Positions 1 through 11,800 of a stretch of DNA of 64,000 nt are shown here, piece by piece. Each line of letters opens with the position of its first letter. Within the stretch, counting starts at the first letter, position 1. The notes below the pieces were generated by a model. That model made no database searches. It saw nothing but the letters and a program-made list of their open reading frames with translations, and had not been told where the DNA came from. The position numbers were made by a program, and so were the translations under genes. This DNA is from Folioceros fuciformis (taxonomy: Eukaryota > Anthocerotophyta > Anthocerotopsida > Anthocerotales): the NCBI GenBank assembly GCA_049999805.1, contig JBNGIO010006371.1, positions 323,260-387,259 on the forward strand. Direction: 5' to 3'.

Positions 1-177
1 ACTCTATCTAACAAGCTTGCTCTTCAAGCCCTCCACAGCTATGCCTCTAGGCTAGACTTCTCACTATCTGCCTCTATCTCTCTGTGTAGAAACTTCAAAT
101 GCCCATCATTTCATGAGGGAGAACTTAATTTGTTAACCTTTATGACCATCAATTGCATGGACTTACTTGTTGCGACG

Positions 178-1852
178 TCAACGTGTTACATTTGAAATTA
201 TAGATGCCTCATCTAACATATATTCATGATATGTTTTAATGTCCTTTATATTCAGCACAGTTTCGTTGCACATATCATCTAAATATATTTCTATTGGAAA
301 ATTTAAGATAATTTTATACGACTCATTTGAGTGTGATCTTCGTGCAACATTGTGCCGTAGTCCACATAAATACATCTTAATTTTCATCTTATCCGCTGCA
401 TGTGCTGCTTGTTTTGCAAATAAGTAACTGCCGCAAAAGTACTGCTTCCCATTTGATCTCTTTTTTATATATTTTTTGCAACTCCTAATTGAATGACTCG
501 AGGTAGATGATGGAGCGGGTTTAGATGAAGGGTCGTTTTCAATACTTGAAGCAAGTGGGCACCATACAAAGCAATCAAACTTGCTTGTAATTTTATTCGT
601 AGTAACTCCTTGATATTGTTCTTTATCTTCATTAATACTTTTTACCCATGCATATTGTGTTTCAACCATTTCTCGCATGCATTTCCACACAGATTCTCTT
701 ATTCTTTTGTGTGGGTCATGACTTGACCTACTTGGCCTAATAGATATTAATTTTTGTGGGCATGGTCGACTTTGCATTTTTAGTGCATTTCCTTCATAAT
801 TTGTGAGCTGATTTGTAGTCCATTCATGATTCATGGATTCATTATCCCATTTATCATCCATGGCATCACTATGCTCAACATCTCCTTCAACATCCATGGA
901 TTCATTGTCTTCTTCACCATGCATGGATTCATCATTCATATCATCTAGTTCAGTATCCATGGATTCATAGTGTACATCATTCCATGTGTGATTTATGTAT
1001 TCATGATGCACAACATCTCCTTCGGCATCCATGGATTCATTGTCTTCTTCACCATGCATGGATTCATCATCCATATCATCTAGTTCAATATCCATGGATT
1101 CATAGTGTACATCATTCCATGTGCGATCCATGTATTCATGATGCGCAACATCTCCTTTGGCATCCCTGGATTCATTGTCTTCTTNNNNNNNNNNNNNNNN
1201 NNNNNNNNNNNNNNNNNNNNNNNNNNNNNNNNNNNNNNNNNNNNNNNNNNNNNNNNNNNNNNNNNNNNNNNNNNNNNNNNNNNNCATCTAGTTCAATATC
1301 CATGGATTCATAGTGTACATCATTCCATGTGTGATCCATGTATTTATGATGCGCAACATCTCCTTTGGCATCCCTGGATTCATTGTCTTCTTCACCATGC
1401 ATGGATTCATCATCCATATCATCTAGTTCAATATCCATGGATTCATAGTGTACATCATTCCCTGTGTGATCCATGTATTCATGATGCACATCACTCCATT
1501 TGTGACCTGTGAATCTATCAGGCACATCAACACATTTGTTGGAACCCAACACGTCGTTTCTCGAGAATTCATCATGCACATCAATACATTTGTTGGAATA
1601 CAATGCCTCGTTTATGCAATGATCTGGGTTCTTTACCCACTCGACATGTGAAACACGAATTGTTAGTGGTTGATCACTGGATACACCATATTGAATTTTT
1701 TTAGGAATTGCAATATGTATGAATTCCTCACTAGATGGTGGTATGTAATCAGTCCAAGACTTGAGACATGGCATGCAACTTTGATCGTAAGCCATGTTGC
1801 TCCCTCGAGCACCCTGTTTCCCTAGTTTCTTGCTATTAGATACTTTGCACAC
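178..1852 (-). CDS. Acidic tandem-repeat protein with a divergent AP2-like C-terminal region (interrupted by an assembly gap)
   Basis: Two minus-strand open frames (1852 to the gap, and the gap to the stop at 178-180) flank a 100-N gap at 1185-1284. The frames differ across the gap, as expected if its size is arbitrary. The N-terminal part is followed by acidic 45-residue repeats (for example HHEYMDHTWNDVHYESMD). The C-terminal part (about 616 down to 295) has an order of residues like an AP2 DNA-binding domain: YQGVT, then KFDCFVW, then KQYFCGSY, then AKQAAHAAD, ending in LNFP followed by an acidic YLDDM stretch. In AP2/ANT-type domains the matching landmarks are YRGVT, FEAHLW, VYLGGY, AARAYD and NFP. 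There are insertions compared with the canonical domain. Known: AP2 proteins are nuclear transcription factors. Inferred: this one may be a diverged or domesticated member. The region is AT-rich and no introns were modelled. The start at 1852 is simply the first usable codon. Confidence 0.45.
860..1500. repeat. 135-bp in-frame coding tandem repeat with 100-N gap
   Basis: The motif catcc(a/c)tggattcattg recurs at 891, 1026 and 1161, exactly 135 bp apart, and again beyond the gap at 1369. The unit is 45 codons, so the minus-strand frame stays open. The gap at 1185-1284 lies inside the array, so the true copy number is unknown. Confidence 0.9.
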
Positions 1853-2304
1853 CTTACTCTCTCCTTTGATACCTTACTATTTGATCACTAACCTTGTATT
1901 TTGATTGATTTCACCAAGGAATATTAGATCAGAGACCCACAAAGTGAGAAGAAATCCTCCTTAGGACCAAAGAGCAAAATCACTTGTCTCTTAAATATAA
2001 GTAATATATAAAGATATAACACATATATAGTGATCCTTTTAAAATTTAATAAAAAATTCAAAATTAAATTCTTCCAGTGACTTGTTTCTTGAGTTAATAA
2101 AAGTAATGCCTTGGTCTACACATATATAGTGATTTTCTTAATTTTCCAAGAAAAATCTCAAATCTAGAAGAAGTTTTTATAGCAAATTTATTGAAAATCA
2201 AGAATTATTTTACTTGAATAAACCATACCTAGTTCTCCCCCTAAAATCCACACAACCGCAATCTCAAAAGGTATTGTCATACTGGTGGCGCAGCACCGAT
2301 TTCG
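1853..2304. other. AT-rich intergenic stretch
   Basis: AT-rich DNA between the repeat-protein gene and tRNA-Pro. I see no coding potential. A TTTT tract on the minus strand at 2266-2269 may end Pol III transcription of the tRNA. Confidence 0.6.
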
Positions 2305-2376
2305 GGGGCATTGCGAGAATCGAACTCGCGACCTCTTGCACCCTAAGCAAGAATCATACCACTAGACCAAATGCCC
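2305..2376 (-). tRNA. tRNA-Pro (anticodon AGG)
   Basis: The minus strand folds as a 72-nt cloverleaf. The acceptor stem pairs GGGCATT with AATGCCC. The D arm contains the A box TGGTCTAGTGGTA. The anticodon stem CTTGC/GCAAG closes the loop TTAGGGT, giving anticodon AGG. The T arm is GCGAG-TTCGATT-CTCGC. No intron and no encoded CCA, as is normal for a nuclear gene. Confidence 0.95.
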
Positions 2377-2403
2377 TCTTACGTCATCTGTAAGAGTGTA
2401 AAA

Positions 2404-2414
2404 GGTATATAATT
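2404..2414 (+). promoter_or_regulatory. TATA-like element upstream of PSAG
   Basis: ggtatataatt lies about 220 bp before the chosen PSAG start codon. It is the only good TATA match in that interval. Its use is inferred. Confidence 0.3.
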
Positions 2415-2633
2415 TAATAAGAAAAGTTTTGTGAGGCAAAATGGATAGGATGCTGCGGCAGCTGATTGGCGGACAAGGGGATTGTGCAGGCATCCAGTGG
2501 CGGGAGGACGCCATGGCGGATGCCCTTTCCTCGCTCTCGTCCGGGAAATCCAGTACTCTCAACCGTCTTCACGCTCCGTCTTGCTTCCTCGACAACTCTC
2601 GCGAAGACCGGCAAGCAGCAGTCAGTAGTAGCC

Positions 2634-3098
2634 ATGGCCGCCTGCACAGCAGCAACCACCTGCGTGGCCGCCGCCGGCCTGCCGACGCTGAAGATGGCGG
2701 CGAGCAGCGCGGGGCTGCGGACCAGCACGTCCGTGCACATGCTGGGGGCGAGGAAGCCGTCGACTGCCCTGCAGAGCGTGAAGTCGCGAGCTCGGACCAC
2801 GTGCGCCGACACTGCTGTGATCGTGAGCGTTAGCACCGGGGCGCTGCTCTTCTTGGGCAGAATCGTGTTTCTGCCCTTCCAGAGAGCGCAGGTGGCCAAG
2901 GCTGGCCTGCCTGTGCAAAACGGCGTCACACACTACGAGGCTGGCGACAGCCGCGCCCAGGAGGTGGTGAGCCTCCTCAAGACCAACGACCCCGCCGGCT
3001 TCACCATCGTCGACGTCCTGGCCTGGGGCGCCCTCGGCCACGCCGTCGCCTTTTTCATCCTGGCCACCGCCTCCAATGGCTACGAGCCCCAGTTCTAG
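2634..3098 (+). CDS. PSAG: Photosystem I reaction centre subunit V (PsaG), plastid precursor
   Basis: Single-exon gene for a 154-aa precursor, close to the usual ~160 aa. PsaG is a two-helix thylakoid membrane protein at the edge of photosystem I that helps stabilise the complex and the LHCI belt. The first ~60 residues form a Ser/Ala/Arg/Thr-rich plastid transit peptide. Mature landmarks are [10 protein letters not shown] in helix 1, then the stromal loop [11 protein letters not shown] and YEAGD, then [11 protein letters not shown] and [11 protein letters not shown] leading into helix 2. The end SNGYEPQF matches the family's conserved SNGYDPSF. The frame is open upstream to 2466, but ATG 2634 (gtagccATGG) starts a normal transit peptide at a normal length, so it was chosen. 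The tail-to-tail neighbour is the LEA-like gene. Confidence 0.95.
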   Translation: MAACTAATTCVAAAGLPTLKMAASSAGLRTSTSVHMLGARKPSTALQSVKSRARTTCADTAVIVSVSTGALLFLGRIVFLPFQRAQVAKAGLPVQNGVTHYEAGDSRAQEVVSLLKTNDPAGFTIVDVLAWGALGHAVAFFILATASNGYEPQF

Positions 3099-3842
3099 AC
3101 GCGTCCTAGACATCGTCCGGATTCCGCAGCTGCAAATGCTCGCTCCTCTTTTGTTGGATGGGTGCCCTTCTTTGTTTGCGTCTCATTGTGGCCACTCGAG
3201 ATGGTGCTCCTTTCCGTTGTACATTTCCCTTCAATGCCCATAATTCAAAACAGGGTTGGACTGGACTGGACTGGATTCGTTAGTACATCACCACCTTTTC
3301 TTCTCTTCCGCCTCTGAACTCATGTCATCTGCCTGTGAGCTTGTTTGCCTGCGCGCCTTCTACCTTCTTCTGTGACAAATTTTGTCGTAGCAACTACAGG
3401 GATGGTACTGATCTGTCGGTGTATCACAATGTTCGAAATATATCGTCGTAACACAACTCACAAATCGAGTGTTTGTGTTTCAGTTTGGACCCCAGTGGTA
3501 GTCGTCATCGTTTGGCCAGCTTCAGCATGTCTCACATTTCCGACCCTTTTCTCGTTTTCATTCCATGTTTAGGTCAGAAAGTTTTTCGTGAAGCGCACGT
3601 TTCAATCCTCAGATTGAAGTTGAGGTTGGAGTTTTATGTCCAAAGTGTTCATCTCCGAAGGTCCCAGGATGGAAGGCAAATCTCCACAATCGCAACACAA
3701 TACACTTCCCATTAACAGGGCCAGCCACCCTCAAAATCGTAGGAGCTGGTAATTTTACACAAGGTACGGCCTTTTTTCATGCCCACAACTCAGTTCCTGT
3801 ACACTCAAAGCCTCACTTGGAAATAAATACACCAAAGCTCAT
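3099..3842. other. 3' flanks of two convergent genes
   Basis: This 744-bp interval must hold the 3' UTRs of PSAG (+) and of the LEA-like gene (-). No ORF here resembles a known protein. On the minus strand AAGTGAGGC follows the stop of the LEA-like gene. No structured element was seen. Confidence 0.5.
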
Positions 3843-5095
3843 CTACCGAATAGACTTCTGCAAGTTGCCGGGTGCTTGCTCCGCGGCATTCTTGGCCTCG
3901 TCGCCCTTGGATGCCACAGTGTCGGTCAGGCCCTGCGACAACACATTGTCCGAGCAAGTGAGAAACCATGACGATTGAGCAGGTTGGCAACAAGAAGGGG
4001 CACTCATACCAAGAGGTGGTACCTTGAGGGTGTCCTGCAAGCTTCCAAAAAAACCTCCTGCTTCCTTCTTGGCCGAGTCTGCTTCTCCAGAGATCTTGCT
4101 CTGAGCTTGGCCTACCAGGTTCTCAGAATCATTGGATGCTCCTTGGGCAAGCTGGCTCACTGCGTCTGTGTCGCTGGAGACCTTGCCCTGCACCTGGCCG
4201 AAAATGTTCTTGGCGGTCTTTTGGGCTTCGCTCCCTGAGTTCTTTGTCTGTCCGAAGAGTCCTTCCACGCCCTGCTTTGCGTCCTCAGCCTTGTCGGCAA
4301 GTGAGCCAGTGATATCCTGCAACAGTGAGGAGCGTGCGACTTAAGATCTTCAACATTGCATTGCAGCTTTGTATGCCCACTGCAAAATCGCAGAAAATGT
4401 CTAGTCTGGCAACACACCTGAGAGGACCCTACGATGCCCTCAGCCCTCCTCTTGGCTTCCTCCAAGTTGCTCTTGGCGGCCTCTCCAATACCGCTGGCGG
4501 AGCTTTGCAAGCCCTCGATTGCACCGCTTCCAGCCCTAAGCGACCAAGAACCACAACTAAGTCCGACCTTCCCTCAAATTTCTCCCCAAACACAATGCCA
4601 AACAGTGGATGCGCAAGCTAGCAAGCACACACTCCCAAGCGACTCAGTAACGAAGCCTCACTGTTGTGCAACTTTGGCAGCATCCCCTAGCTGCCCATTT
4701 CCGGAGTTCGCTAATTGCGAGGGGCCAAAACGGGAAGGAGAATCCTCCACATTCAGCTTGTCGGCGGCCTTGAGCAGTTCATCGGCACCCTTGGCAGTCT
4801 GGCTTGCACCGTCATTCCCTAGACCAGCCGCAGCGCGGGCCGCACTGTCTCCGACCAGGAACGCACCGGCTGCCATCAATCCCGCCAAAACCTCCCTTCG
4901 AGCAGCCCTCGTCTCCTCCCGGGACTCAGACTGGGAGCTGGCCCTGACCACCATCCTGCACTTCAACGACCGAGGTGCAGAGACAGGCATCACCACCTTG
5001 CTTCCTCCGTTCACAAAGGAGCTGCTGCTCACGCCGCCTTGCAGCTGAGCTCCGGACACCGACATAACCCCAGCCAAGGTCGCGGAAGCCGCCAT
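3843..5095 (-). CDS. Plastid-targeted LEA-like amphipathic-repeat protein, probably thylakoid lumen
   Basis: Four exons on the minus strand: 5095-4662, 4535-4418, 4316-4023 and 3932-3843. All junctions are GT-AG and all phases agree, giving 311 aa. Residues 1-55 look like a plastid transit peptide. They are followed by a second signal: twin arginine R66-R67 (AARREVLAGL), a hydrophobic stretch (LMAAGAFLVG) and a small-residue cleavage-like site (ARAAA, 86-90). This is the layout of Tat-pathway thylakoid-lumen precursors. The rest is low-complexity, Ala/Gly/Ser/Gln/Lys/Glu-rich and helix-forming, with recurring segments such as EDAKQGVEGLFGQ, KTAKNIFGQVQGK and DSENLVGQAQSK, resembling group-3-type LEA or apolipoprotein-like repeats. 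The role (membrane or protein protection during stress) is inferred from that resemblance. No enzyme domain is visible. Confidence 0.85.
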
Positions 5096-5263
5096 CCTGC
5101 TGATGAAGAGGAAGAAGGAAGCTGAATCTGGAGGACTGAATTGCGAGAAGCCCCGGCACAGAGCTTACAAGCAGCGCAGGAGGGGAAGAGGATGGGGAGC
5201 TCAAAGGTGAACACCACTTGTCAGCGTCTTGGATGGTGAGCAGCACCGGGGCAGCTTGCCATG

Positions 5264-5272
5264 TTTTATACC
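5264..5272 (-). promoter_or_regulatory. TATA box of the LEA-like gene
   Basis: Minus strand GGTATAAAA, about 170 bp upstream of the start codon at 5095. It fits a short 5' UTR. Confidence 0.55.
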
Positions 5273-5723
5273 AAGGCGGAGCTGGATTCAGCTCTGCGGC
5301 CATCCTAGCAACCAGACTACACCTCCCGATTCCACGCGTACCGCCAATCCCTGCTCCCCCATTCAGGTGCCTCCATCTGCCGGGATCGCATCGGCACGGT
5401 TAGAAAGCCCCAAGATCGAGCCAAACATTCTGATTTCTGCACCAAATTTCTCCGTTTCTGCACCAAAATGGCTCAAATTTCTCTGCTAATCTTCCATTCA
5501 TGGTACATTGTCCAGTAGCTGCACCTCCCAATCGGCCATCCCGCATCTGCCACGCACAGACCAGGAGATGAGCATCGCCACGCCGGCCACCCCAGAAGGC
5601 CAAAGAAAGCTACGTGCCATCGCCCAACCCTTCCCACGTTACAATGACGGCAACGTGTCAAGCCTCCGTTGTTCGTGCATGCCTGCATGTGCTCCATGGT
5701 GAAGTAACCACAGTTAGGCTCAT

Positions 5724-5960
5724 GTTAAGTCAGGTCAGGTCAGAGCAGGTCCAGTCAGATCAGGTCATATCGGGTCAGGTCACATCTTGGTTCAGGTCAT
5801 ATCTGATCAGGTCATCTCGGGTCAGGTTATGTCCAGTCAGGTCATCTCGGGTCAGGTCATGTCAGATCAGGTCATCTCCGGTCATGTCAGATCAGGTCAT
5901 CTCCGGTCATGTTACGCCGGGTTAGGCTACGTCAGGTCACGTTATGTCCGGTCACGTTAG
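5724..5960. repeat. Short degenerate tandem repeat (core GGTCA)
   Basis: Dense array of imperfect repeats built from a (g/c)aggtcat core, with local 10-26 bp periodicity (for example agatcaggtcatctccggtc occurs twice near 5870-5900). Probably a simple-sequence expansion. Confidence 0.8.
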
Positions 5961-7652
5961 GGTTTACACTACCTGTGGACAGCACCAAGACGGGGTACAA
6001 CTCGGCCTCCACCGGGATCGTCCCGGAGAGCTCAGCTGGCAGGTAAGGAGCCCGGCCAAGCTTTCGTTCCAAGAGGGCAGCTATCATTCCTAAACCTCAG
6101 ATCCTAGAGAGCGTTCTTGTGTGCGTTCGGTGCGAGGTGGGTTTCTTGGCCGGTGCGGAGTGGCACCCTCCTCCAGTGCAGAACTCGTCTGTCCCTCCGT
6201 CCTCGCATCGCATTTGATGTGTTCAGCTCTGAGCCCATGCGCCGAGTCACGCCAGGGTCGATTGCCGTCCTGGATATCTTGTGGCAGATTGTCTTGCTCT
6301 TGTGTCTCGTTTACGGGAGTGTTTCAAGGTGATTCTTTTCCATGATCCATGCTGTTGGAAGGTAGTGGCTCTTCTTCGCCTCTCTGGCTGCGATCTTGGC
6401 TTGTTTGTGCGCATTTCATTGCAATAGTATGATTTCGCGTTCGTCTGGATGCCATTTGGAAGGTGTTTGTTTCTTAGTCCCATCCCGGATGTCGGTGGTG
6501 GGGGACACTTGTACAATCGTCCAGTATGATGAAGGGCTGACAAGGCGGCGGACTACTGGACGCCGATGGTTGCCAAGGATCTCCGGAAGCAGATCTACAG
6601 CTATGAGTCTGTCATTTCACAAGGTCTGAAACCGAGTTGTTGACCAGCAATCTGGCTACTCCGGGGTTTTGTGTCTTGTGGAATGACAGATCCACAGCTT
6701 CAGGCGTTGTCGATGCCAGTCCGCCACCACTTTCATGCTAGGATGTGCATCGCGGGCGATCCTTCTATCTTAGTGACATTGGCAGTGGCGCATCAAAGAT
6801 TCACTCCGGTTACAGTCTTCGGGGGAACTTGTCGGTGTCGCGAGCAAGGTTTACGCTTGTTAGAATGTTGCAGCCGTTTCAAATGTTCTGCTTAGTACCG
6901 GATTTGTGGATTTGTGTGAGCGATCTGCCACCATCTGAGATCGAAATCAATGTGATCTGTGTGGGAGAATGGACTCGACCTCGTTGCGAGCTGAGCCCTG
7001 GGCAAACGTCCGCAATCATCTCTTGAAGTACATTCCAACTTTTAAGTTGGCTCCGTTGCTCCTTGCCCGAGCTTTCGAGTTTGTATGCACTTCGTCTTGC
7101 TCTGGAACACCGTTAGCGGTGATAGAGATCGTGTGTTCAGAAGTTGACTTGGTTGCACACGACGAAGACACCTGGAGTTGTTCCTCAATACGAAACCGAA
7201 GCTCACTATTATTATAACTTTCTGCTCTCGTACGTTGTGTACCGCTGTTGGCTAAGAAGTGCGCACATGACGTCCAGTCCAGGTTTTACGGCTCGGATTG
7301 CTCTTGTGTGGTGCGAAGGAAGTGTCTCGAAGTACGGCTTATCTTCCTCCTTTCCCTTGGCATTCGAAAGGTATCATCACTCCTGCTCCAGTGTTCCTAT
7401 CCTCCTATCTCCTCGACCTTTAAAATTTCAGGCTTCTCTCTACAAATATCTCCAGCTGTTCAGCACATGCGTGCTGGCCACGCCGAAGGTTCGTTGAACT
7501 GGGGCAAAAGCTTAAAGGCCAGGCTTAAGAAAACAATGCAATGGATGAGTGCTAGAGAATCTGTACAACACCGACATACCATCAGTGTGTAGGTGCAGAA
7601 AACAAATGTGAGAGGATGATTCTCCACTGCAGAAGAATGACAGGCTTCGATA

Positions 7653-8841
7653 TCATACGCCTTTATTGTAGTGGACATGCCTTACAGCTCGACCGTGTCT
7701 GTCAACCCTGTGGTGGAACTCCTGTTCCAACTTCCGGACGTCCACACTTGCCTGCTGCTTGAATATTCCGAACACAAGAGGCACGGCAGCTTGGATTGAG
7801 ATGCCTACTAGGGCCATTAGAGTTGGTGTCTTCATGAATGGTCGACGGGCAAACAGGCTACTGTACTCCAACCTGCACAACGAAACCAAGCAGGACTTCG
7901 AGTTAGAATGAGGAGAAACAAGAGGCACAAATTTGGTCGGGAACTCGACTGCACCTGCATCTCACCTGTGCATGATGAGAGAAGGAATAACAAGAACTGG
8001 AGCAGCAGCAAAGACTCGGCCTCCTATGCAAGCACTCACAGCTCGCAACCCAGCAGCCTTGCTCTGACCAACTTCATCACCGTTGCTGTCATACACTTTG
8101 ATGCCTTGCAGAAATTCATCCCTGCGAGTGATACCAAGGTTGAGCACATCCGCTGCTGCCACTGCAGCGAAGGGTACTAACCTTCGGGCTATGGGCGTCC
8201 TGGAACAAGAACCATGGAGACAGCAAGGAAGGTGGTGACTCAGTGAGCTTGCAGGGCCTACTAGGACCTTTTCAACAGACTCACAGCAGCGTGGGGGTGC
8301 AGGCAAGCTCAGTGGATCCTAACAAGTGACTGGGTCTTTCTTGAGACTGGAGTTTAGGTCTTGCACATTACCAGCGACCCCCAGAAGGCAGTTTATCCAG
8401 GAGGGTGTTCAACCCGACAGCAGCCCCGACAGAGCTGGCTGTAGCTCCAACGTAGGCCTCACCCGCTTTTCGAAGACTCTCGCTGTTTGAAGCATTCCTA
8501 TTGGCATAGTAGTGCAGACAGTTGTACGTCTGGTTGAGCCACTGAGCAGCCACGTTCTGGGTGAGCCCCTTAGCCGACAGCATCAGGGTGTCCAGCACAA
8601 GGTTGCAAGGAATGATAAAGGAAAGCCGCAGTGGCAGCAGAATCTTCTCTCCAGTATCAGGGTGCACCACGGCATCCTTGATTTTCCGGGCCCTTTCCAG
8701 CCTCTGTGCAGGAATGGACGGGTCGTGTGACTTGAGAAGCTCTACAGCGGCGTCCACCTGCTTATCAGTCACAAACGCCGTCCTTATATCCATCATGCTG
8801 AAGATCCTCTGAACCCTCGCCCAGTACGTACCCTCGTCCAT
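7653..8841 (-). CDS. Sideroflexin (mitochondrial inner-membrane serine/amino-acid carrier family)
   Basis: Three exons on the minus strand (8841-8372, 8199-7966, 7872-7653), GT-AG and phase-consistent, giving 307 aa (animal sideroflexins are about 320 aa). Family landmarks in order: TYWARVQRIFSMMDIRT near the start, HPDTGEKI (60-67), WLNQTYN, NRNAS, AAVGLN, then PFAAVAAADVLN (166-177), GIKVYDSNG, and the C-terminal HYNKGV (302-307), equivalent to the animal YFNKGL ending. Known: sideroflexins are multi-pass carriers of the inner mitochondrial membrane, and SFXN1 imports serine for one-carbon metabolism. Inferred: the same compartment here, as a typical short N-terminus without a cleavable presequence is present. 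The start was set at ATG 8841. The frame continues upstream only through GTG 8853 to a stop. Confidence 0.92.
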
Positions 8842-11800
8842 GACTTGAATCACAAGTCCTCCTCACCATGCGTGCAAAGGGAGCTCCATTCTTACCTCCA
8901 ACACACACTACCAACCACTCTGTGCACCGGAGACGGAAAGAGGAGATCTCCCGTTCCGAGAACTGGGAGACGGCAGCACTTGACGAAGGCCCCGAGGTTA
9001 AATACCTTCTGAAAAGTTTCACGTCACACCACATATCAGTACTACTTTGCTGCCGTGAGCTTCAAAGCCCAGGCTTGAAAACCTCGAGCCGCACCTCAGA
9101 TTAGTAAGTCAACGTGAAGCAGTGACAAAGCCAGCACGCGTTCCACGGACATTTCCAGCTTTCCTCGGGTCATGTTTCTTTCCTCACCCACCAGTGATGT
9201 GCTCCAAGCTGTGGTGGGGATTTTCAGTGCAGACTAGGAAGGTCCAGTCCTGCGGAATTCCGACACAGCTACCCAGCTTCAACGTGCAAGTTGCCACCCT
9301 AGTACCAGTAGATACATGCACTTGTATGTACTGTACGTATTTTGTCCGGGTACAAAAGCAGTAGCCACGTGTCCGGTGCTGCAAATTTCAGAATCAAACA
9401 AAGTCAGGGTGCAGCGATCTTGCTTTGGCCACTCAAGGACGGCCGCGAGCCGTGGTGTCCAGCCTATCGGCCACGTCTGTGCATGTCGGATCCAGAACCT
9501 CGATTCATTCACACGACAAGGGCCGTTTCAATGCGTCCATTCGGTCGATCGGCCATGACGACAACCACTTCTTGAGTCGGGCCGGCCGGTTGGCATACGA
9601 TGCAATGTCGTTGCTGTTGTGTCTGCTTCCGGGTCCCATGTCGGATGGCGTTTCGGAAACCCTTTCCACTCCCAAGTAGGAGTTTGCTTCTTCCATTTCA
9701 GAATGGATTTCGGACTGTAATGGATTTCGGTTTCGATTGATACAGCTGCTGAGGAGCAATGACACACATGGTTGATTAGGGGACTTGTGCCAGAATCGGC
9801 CACACAGGGTGCCCCCCAATTTTGTGATGGCTGGCTCTGCATATATGTATCATCCGACCTCTCTCTGCACAGGGATCTGGTGGCCTCCCTTCCAACTTCC
9901 ATCCAGCCATGGATGCTACCCGTGGTCAATACCATTACTTACTGTGGCAAAACTGCCAAGGCGTTATGCTTAACAATCTTGTACATGGTTGTACGTACTC
10001 TATAAAAATTTTGGAAGAAACCAGGCACGCCTTCAAGTGGATGGGAAAAGTTGGTACGGTACGCGCACACGGTTTGATGTTTCCGGAGGACAGAAGAGTG
10101 AATTTGGTATGCCGGAAGAACATGTTTTTGTATCATTCTAGACTACATTGGAGAAACTGGAGTGGCAAAGACTTCAGTTGCTCATATGGCAGTTCGAAAG
10201 GAGAAGGCTTCAGAGCAAGACAGCTGCAACCTGGAGGATCACCTTCTCTCCCGTTTAGAAAAGTGGTGAAGATCGATCTGTAGCACGGTGGAATGGCAGA
10301 CTTAGCTATGGAGAACTCAATGATTCTTCTGGGCGGGAAGGTGAGGTACCAGAACTGCTGGACGTCCAGGATACAGACTAGGGTTCACACAATGATTTCA
10401 CGAGCCTTTCATACATACGTGGATCCGGAGCGAATCGCGCATTGTGGGTTGTGGAGCATGAGTAACAGGTTCTCCTAATGAGGAGGAATCGCTTCACGAT
10501 CGGATTTGTCAGAGAAGCTGTTCGCAAATCATCTGTTCGCTGCAGGTTGTCCTTGCACACAGACTTGTCTTGACTGTGCATAATATCGACTTTGGCCATG
10601 AATACAACTGTGGGCAGGGGTGCCATTCGTCAGGACTAGTAGAGTGCTTATTGGGAGCACCAGGCCAGCCGATCGAACTGTAACCTTCAAAGATGGATAC
10701 ACCCACCGGGTAAGGCCTCCCTGGAACGTGTCCATGGCGTTATTCGATTCGATCGACCGGGCACACTTTCCGAAGCCAGGGCCGGGCTTCACGGTCCGAG
10801 GTACTTCGTCCCTATTCAGCCTCCTCTTGCCATTTGCCACGGCTCCTGCCACGTCCGCGTGTGCACTATGAGTGTTGACTAGCCTTGGCAGTTAGAACTT
10901 CAACCGTAGTTCCAAACGTCGTACGCTCTTCACTACTACTGACAGTAGGGAATACAACTGCCATGCAGTCTGCCGGCCTGCCGTCCCGCAATCTTTTACA
11001 TCTGGCAGACTCAAACAGGCATCGAAGATCTCGTTCCTGCAAGATTCGGACAAACAGAAGTCCATCCATGATCCTGGCATTTGATGATGCCCTGAGACGT
11101 GGCGTGGACCATAAATGTCCCCGGGCTTTCTGTGCATGCATAGGAGCCGGCCATAGCGATGGGGAAAGGGCGGTGCTCAACCTTCACCAGCATGTTCCCC
11201 AGTCCGATCGTGCACAACGAGCCTACTCTAGACTGGACTTGGCATTCGAATACCGGTTGACGCGGGTCCGCAACAAAAATAGCAGGTCGCAATACGACAA
11301 TGTTCGTGGGCCTGCCCTTACCCAGCCCCATCGACGTCACCTGCGGTTCTCCACGCACATGTCAAGGCCACAGAAATTTCCTTACCACGACCCGAATTAC
11401 GGCCAAGAGAGCACCAAAATAATGCGATTGGTTTGGCTTTCTTCGTCAAATTCGTTGCCGCGAATATCAACTTTGACATCTTGTCGGAATCCTCACTCGG
11501 TTGAGCCAGGACAAATTGGCCTCAAACCTCATGCCCTGATAAGCAATTCACAAGTACCAGATCCTTCATGTACACAAATCATTCTGACTACGGTACCTCA
11601 GCTTGAACATTGGTGAGTGTACAAGAAAGCCGGTAAGAATCATCCTCGAAGTCTTGTCCTCCGGTCCCATATTTAGGTCATCCTCCATTGCTGTCCTCTT
11701 GAAGTCTTTAATAAACAGAATGGATCACTGGCAATGATATGACCTCCACAATCCACGGCCCTCCACCTTAAACCACATTTGAGTGCAAGACAATGAGATG

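Larger units (their letters stand above)
5096..7652. other. Intergenic region between the LEA-like gene and sideroflexin
   Basis: It holds the promoter of the LEA-like gene (5.1-5.4 kb), a short degenerate repeat (5724-5960), and about 1.7 kb that should include the sideroflexin 3' flank. Open frames here (for example 7144-7497) are short and match nothing I recognise. Confidence 0.5.

Noticed and set aside
2466-2633. Longer PSAG start at 2466
   Set aside because: It would add 56 residues without transit-peptide character. ATG 2634 gives the family's length and a normal transit peptide.
8842-8853. Upstream GTG start for sideroflexin at 8853
   Set aside because: Eukaryotic nuclear genes rarely start at GTG. 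ATG 8841 starts a normal sideroflexin N-terminus, and an in-frame TGA lies just upstream of the GTG.
10885-11616. 243-codon forward frame
   Set aside because: No domain, overlapped by several frames on the other strand, no TATA box or splice context. Not supported as a gene.
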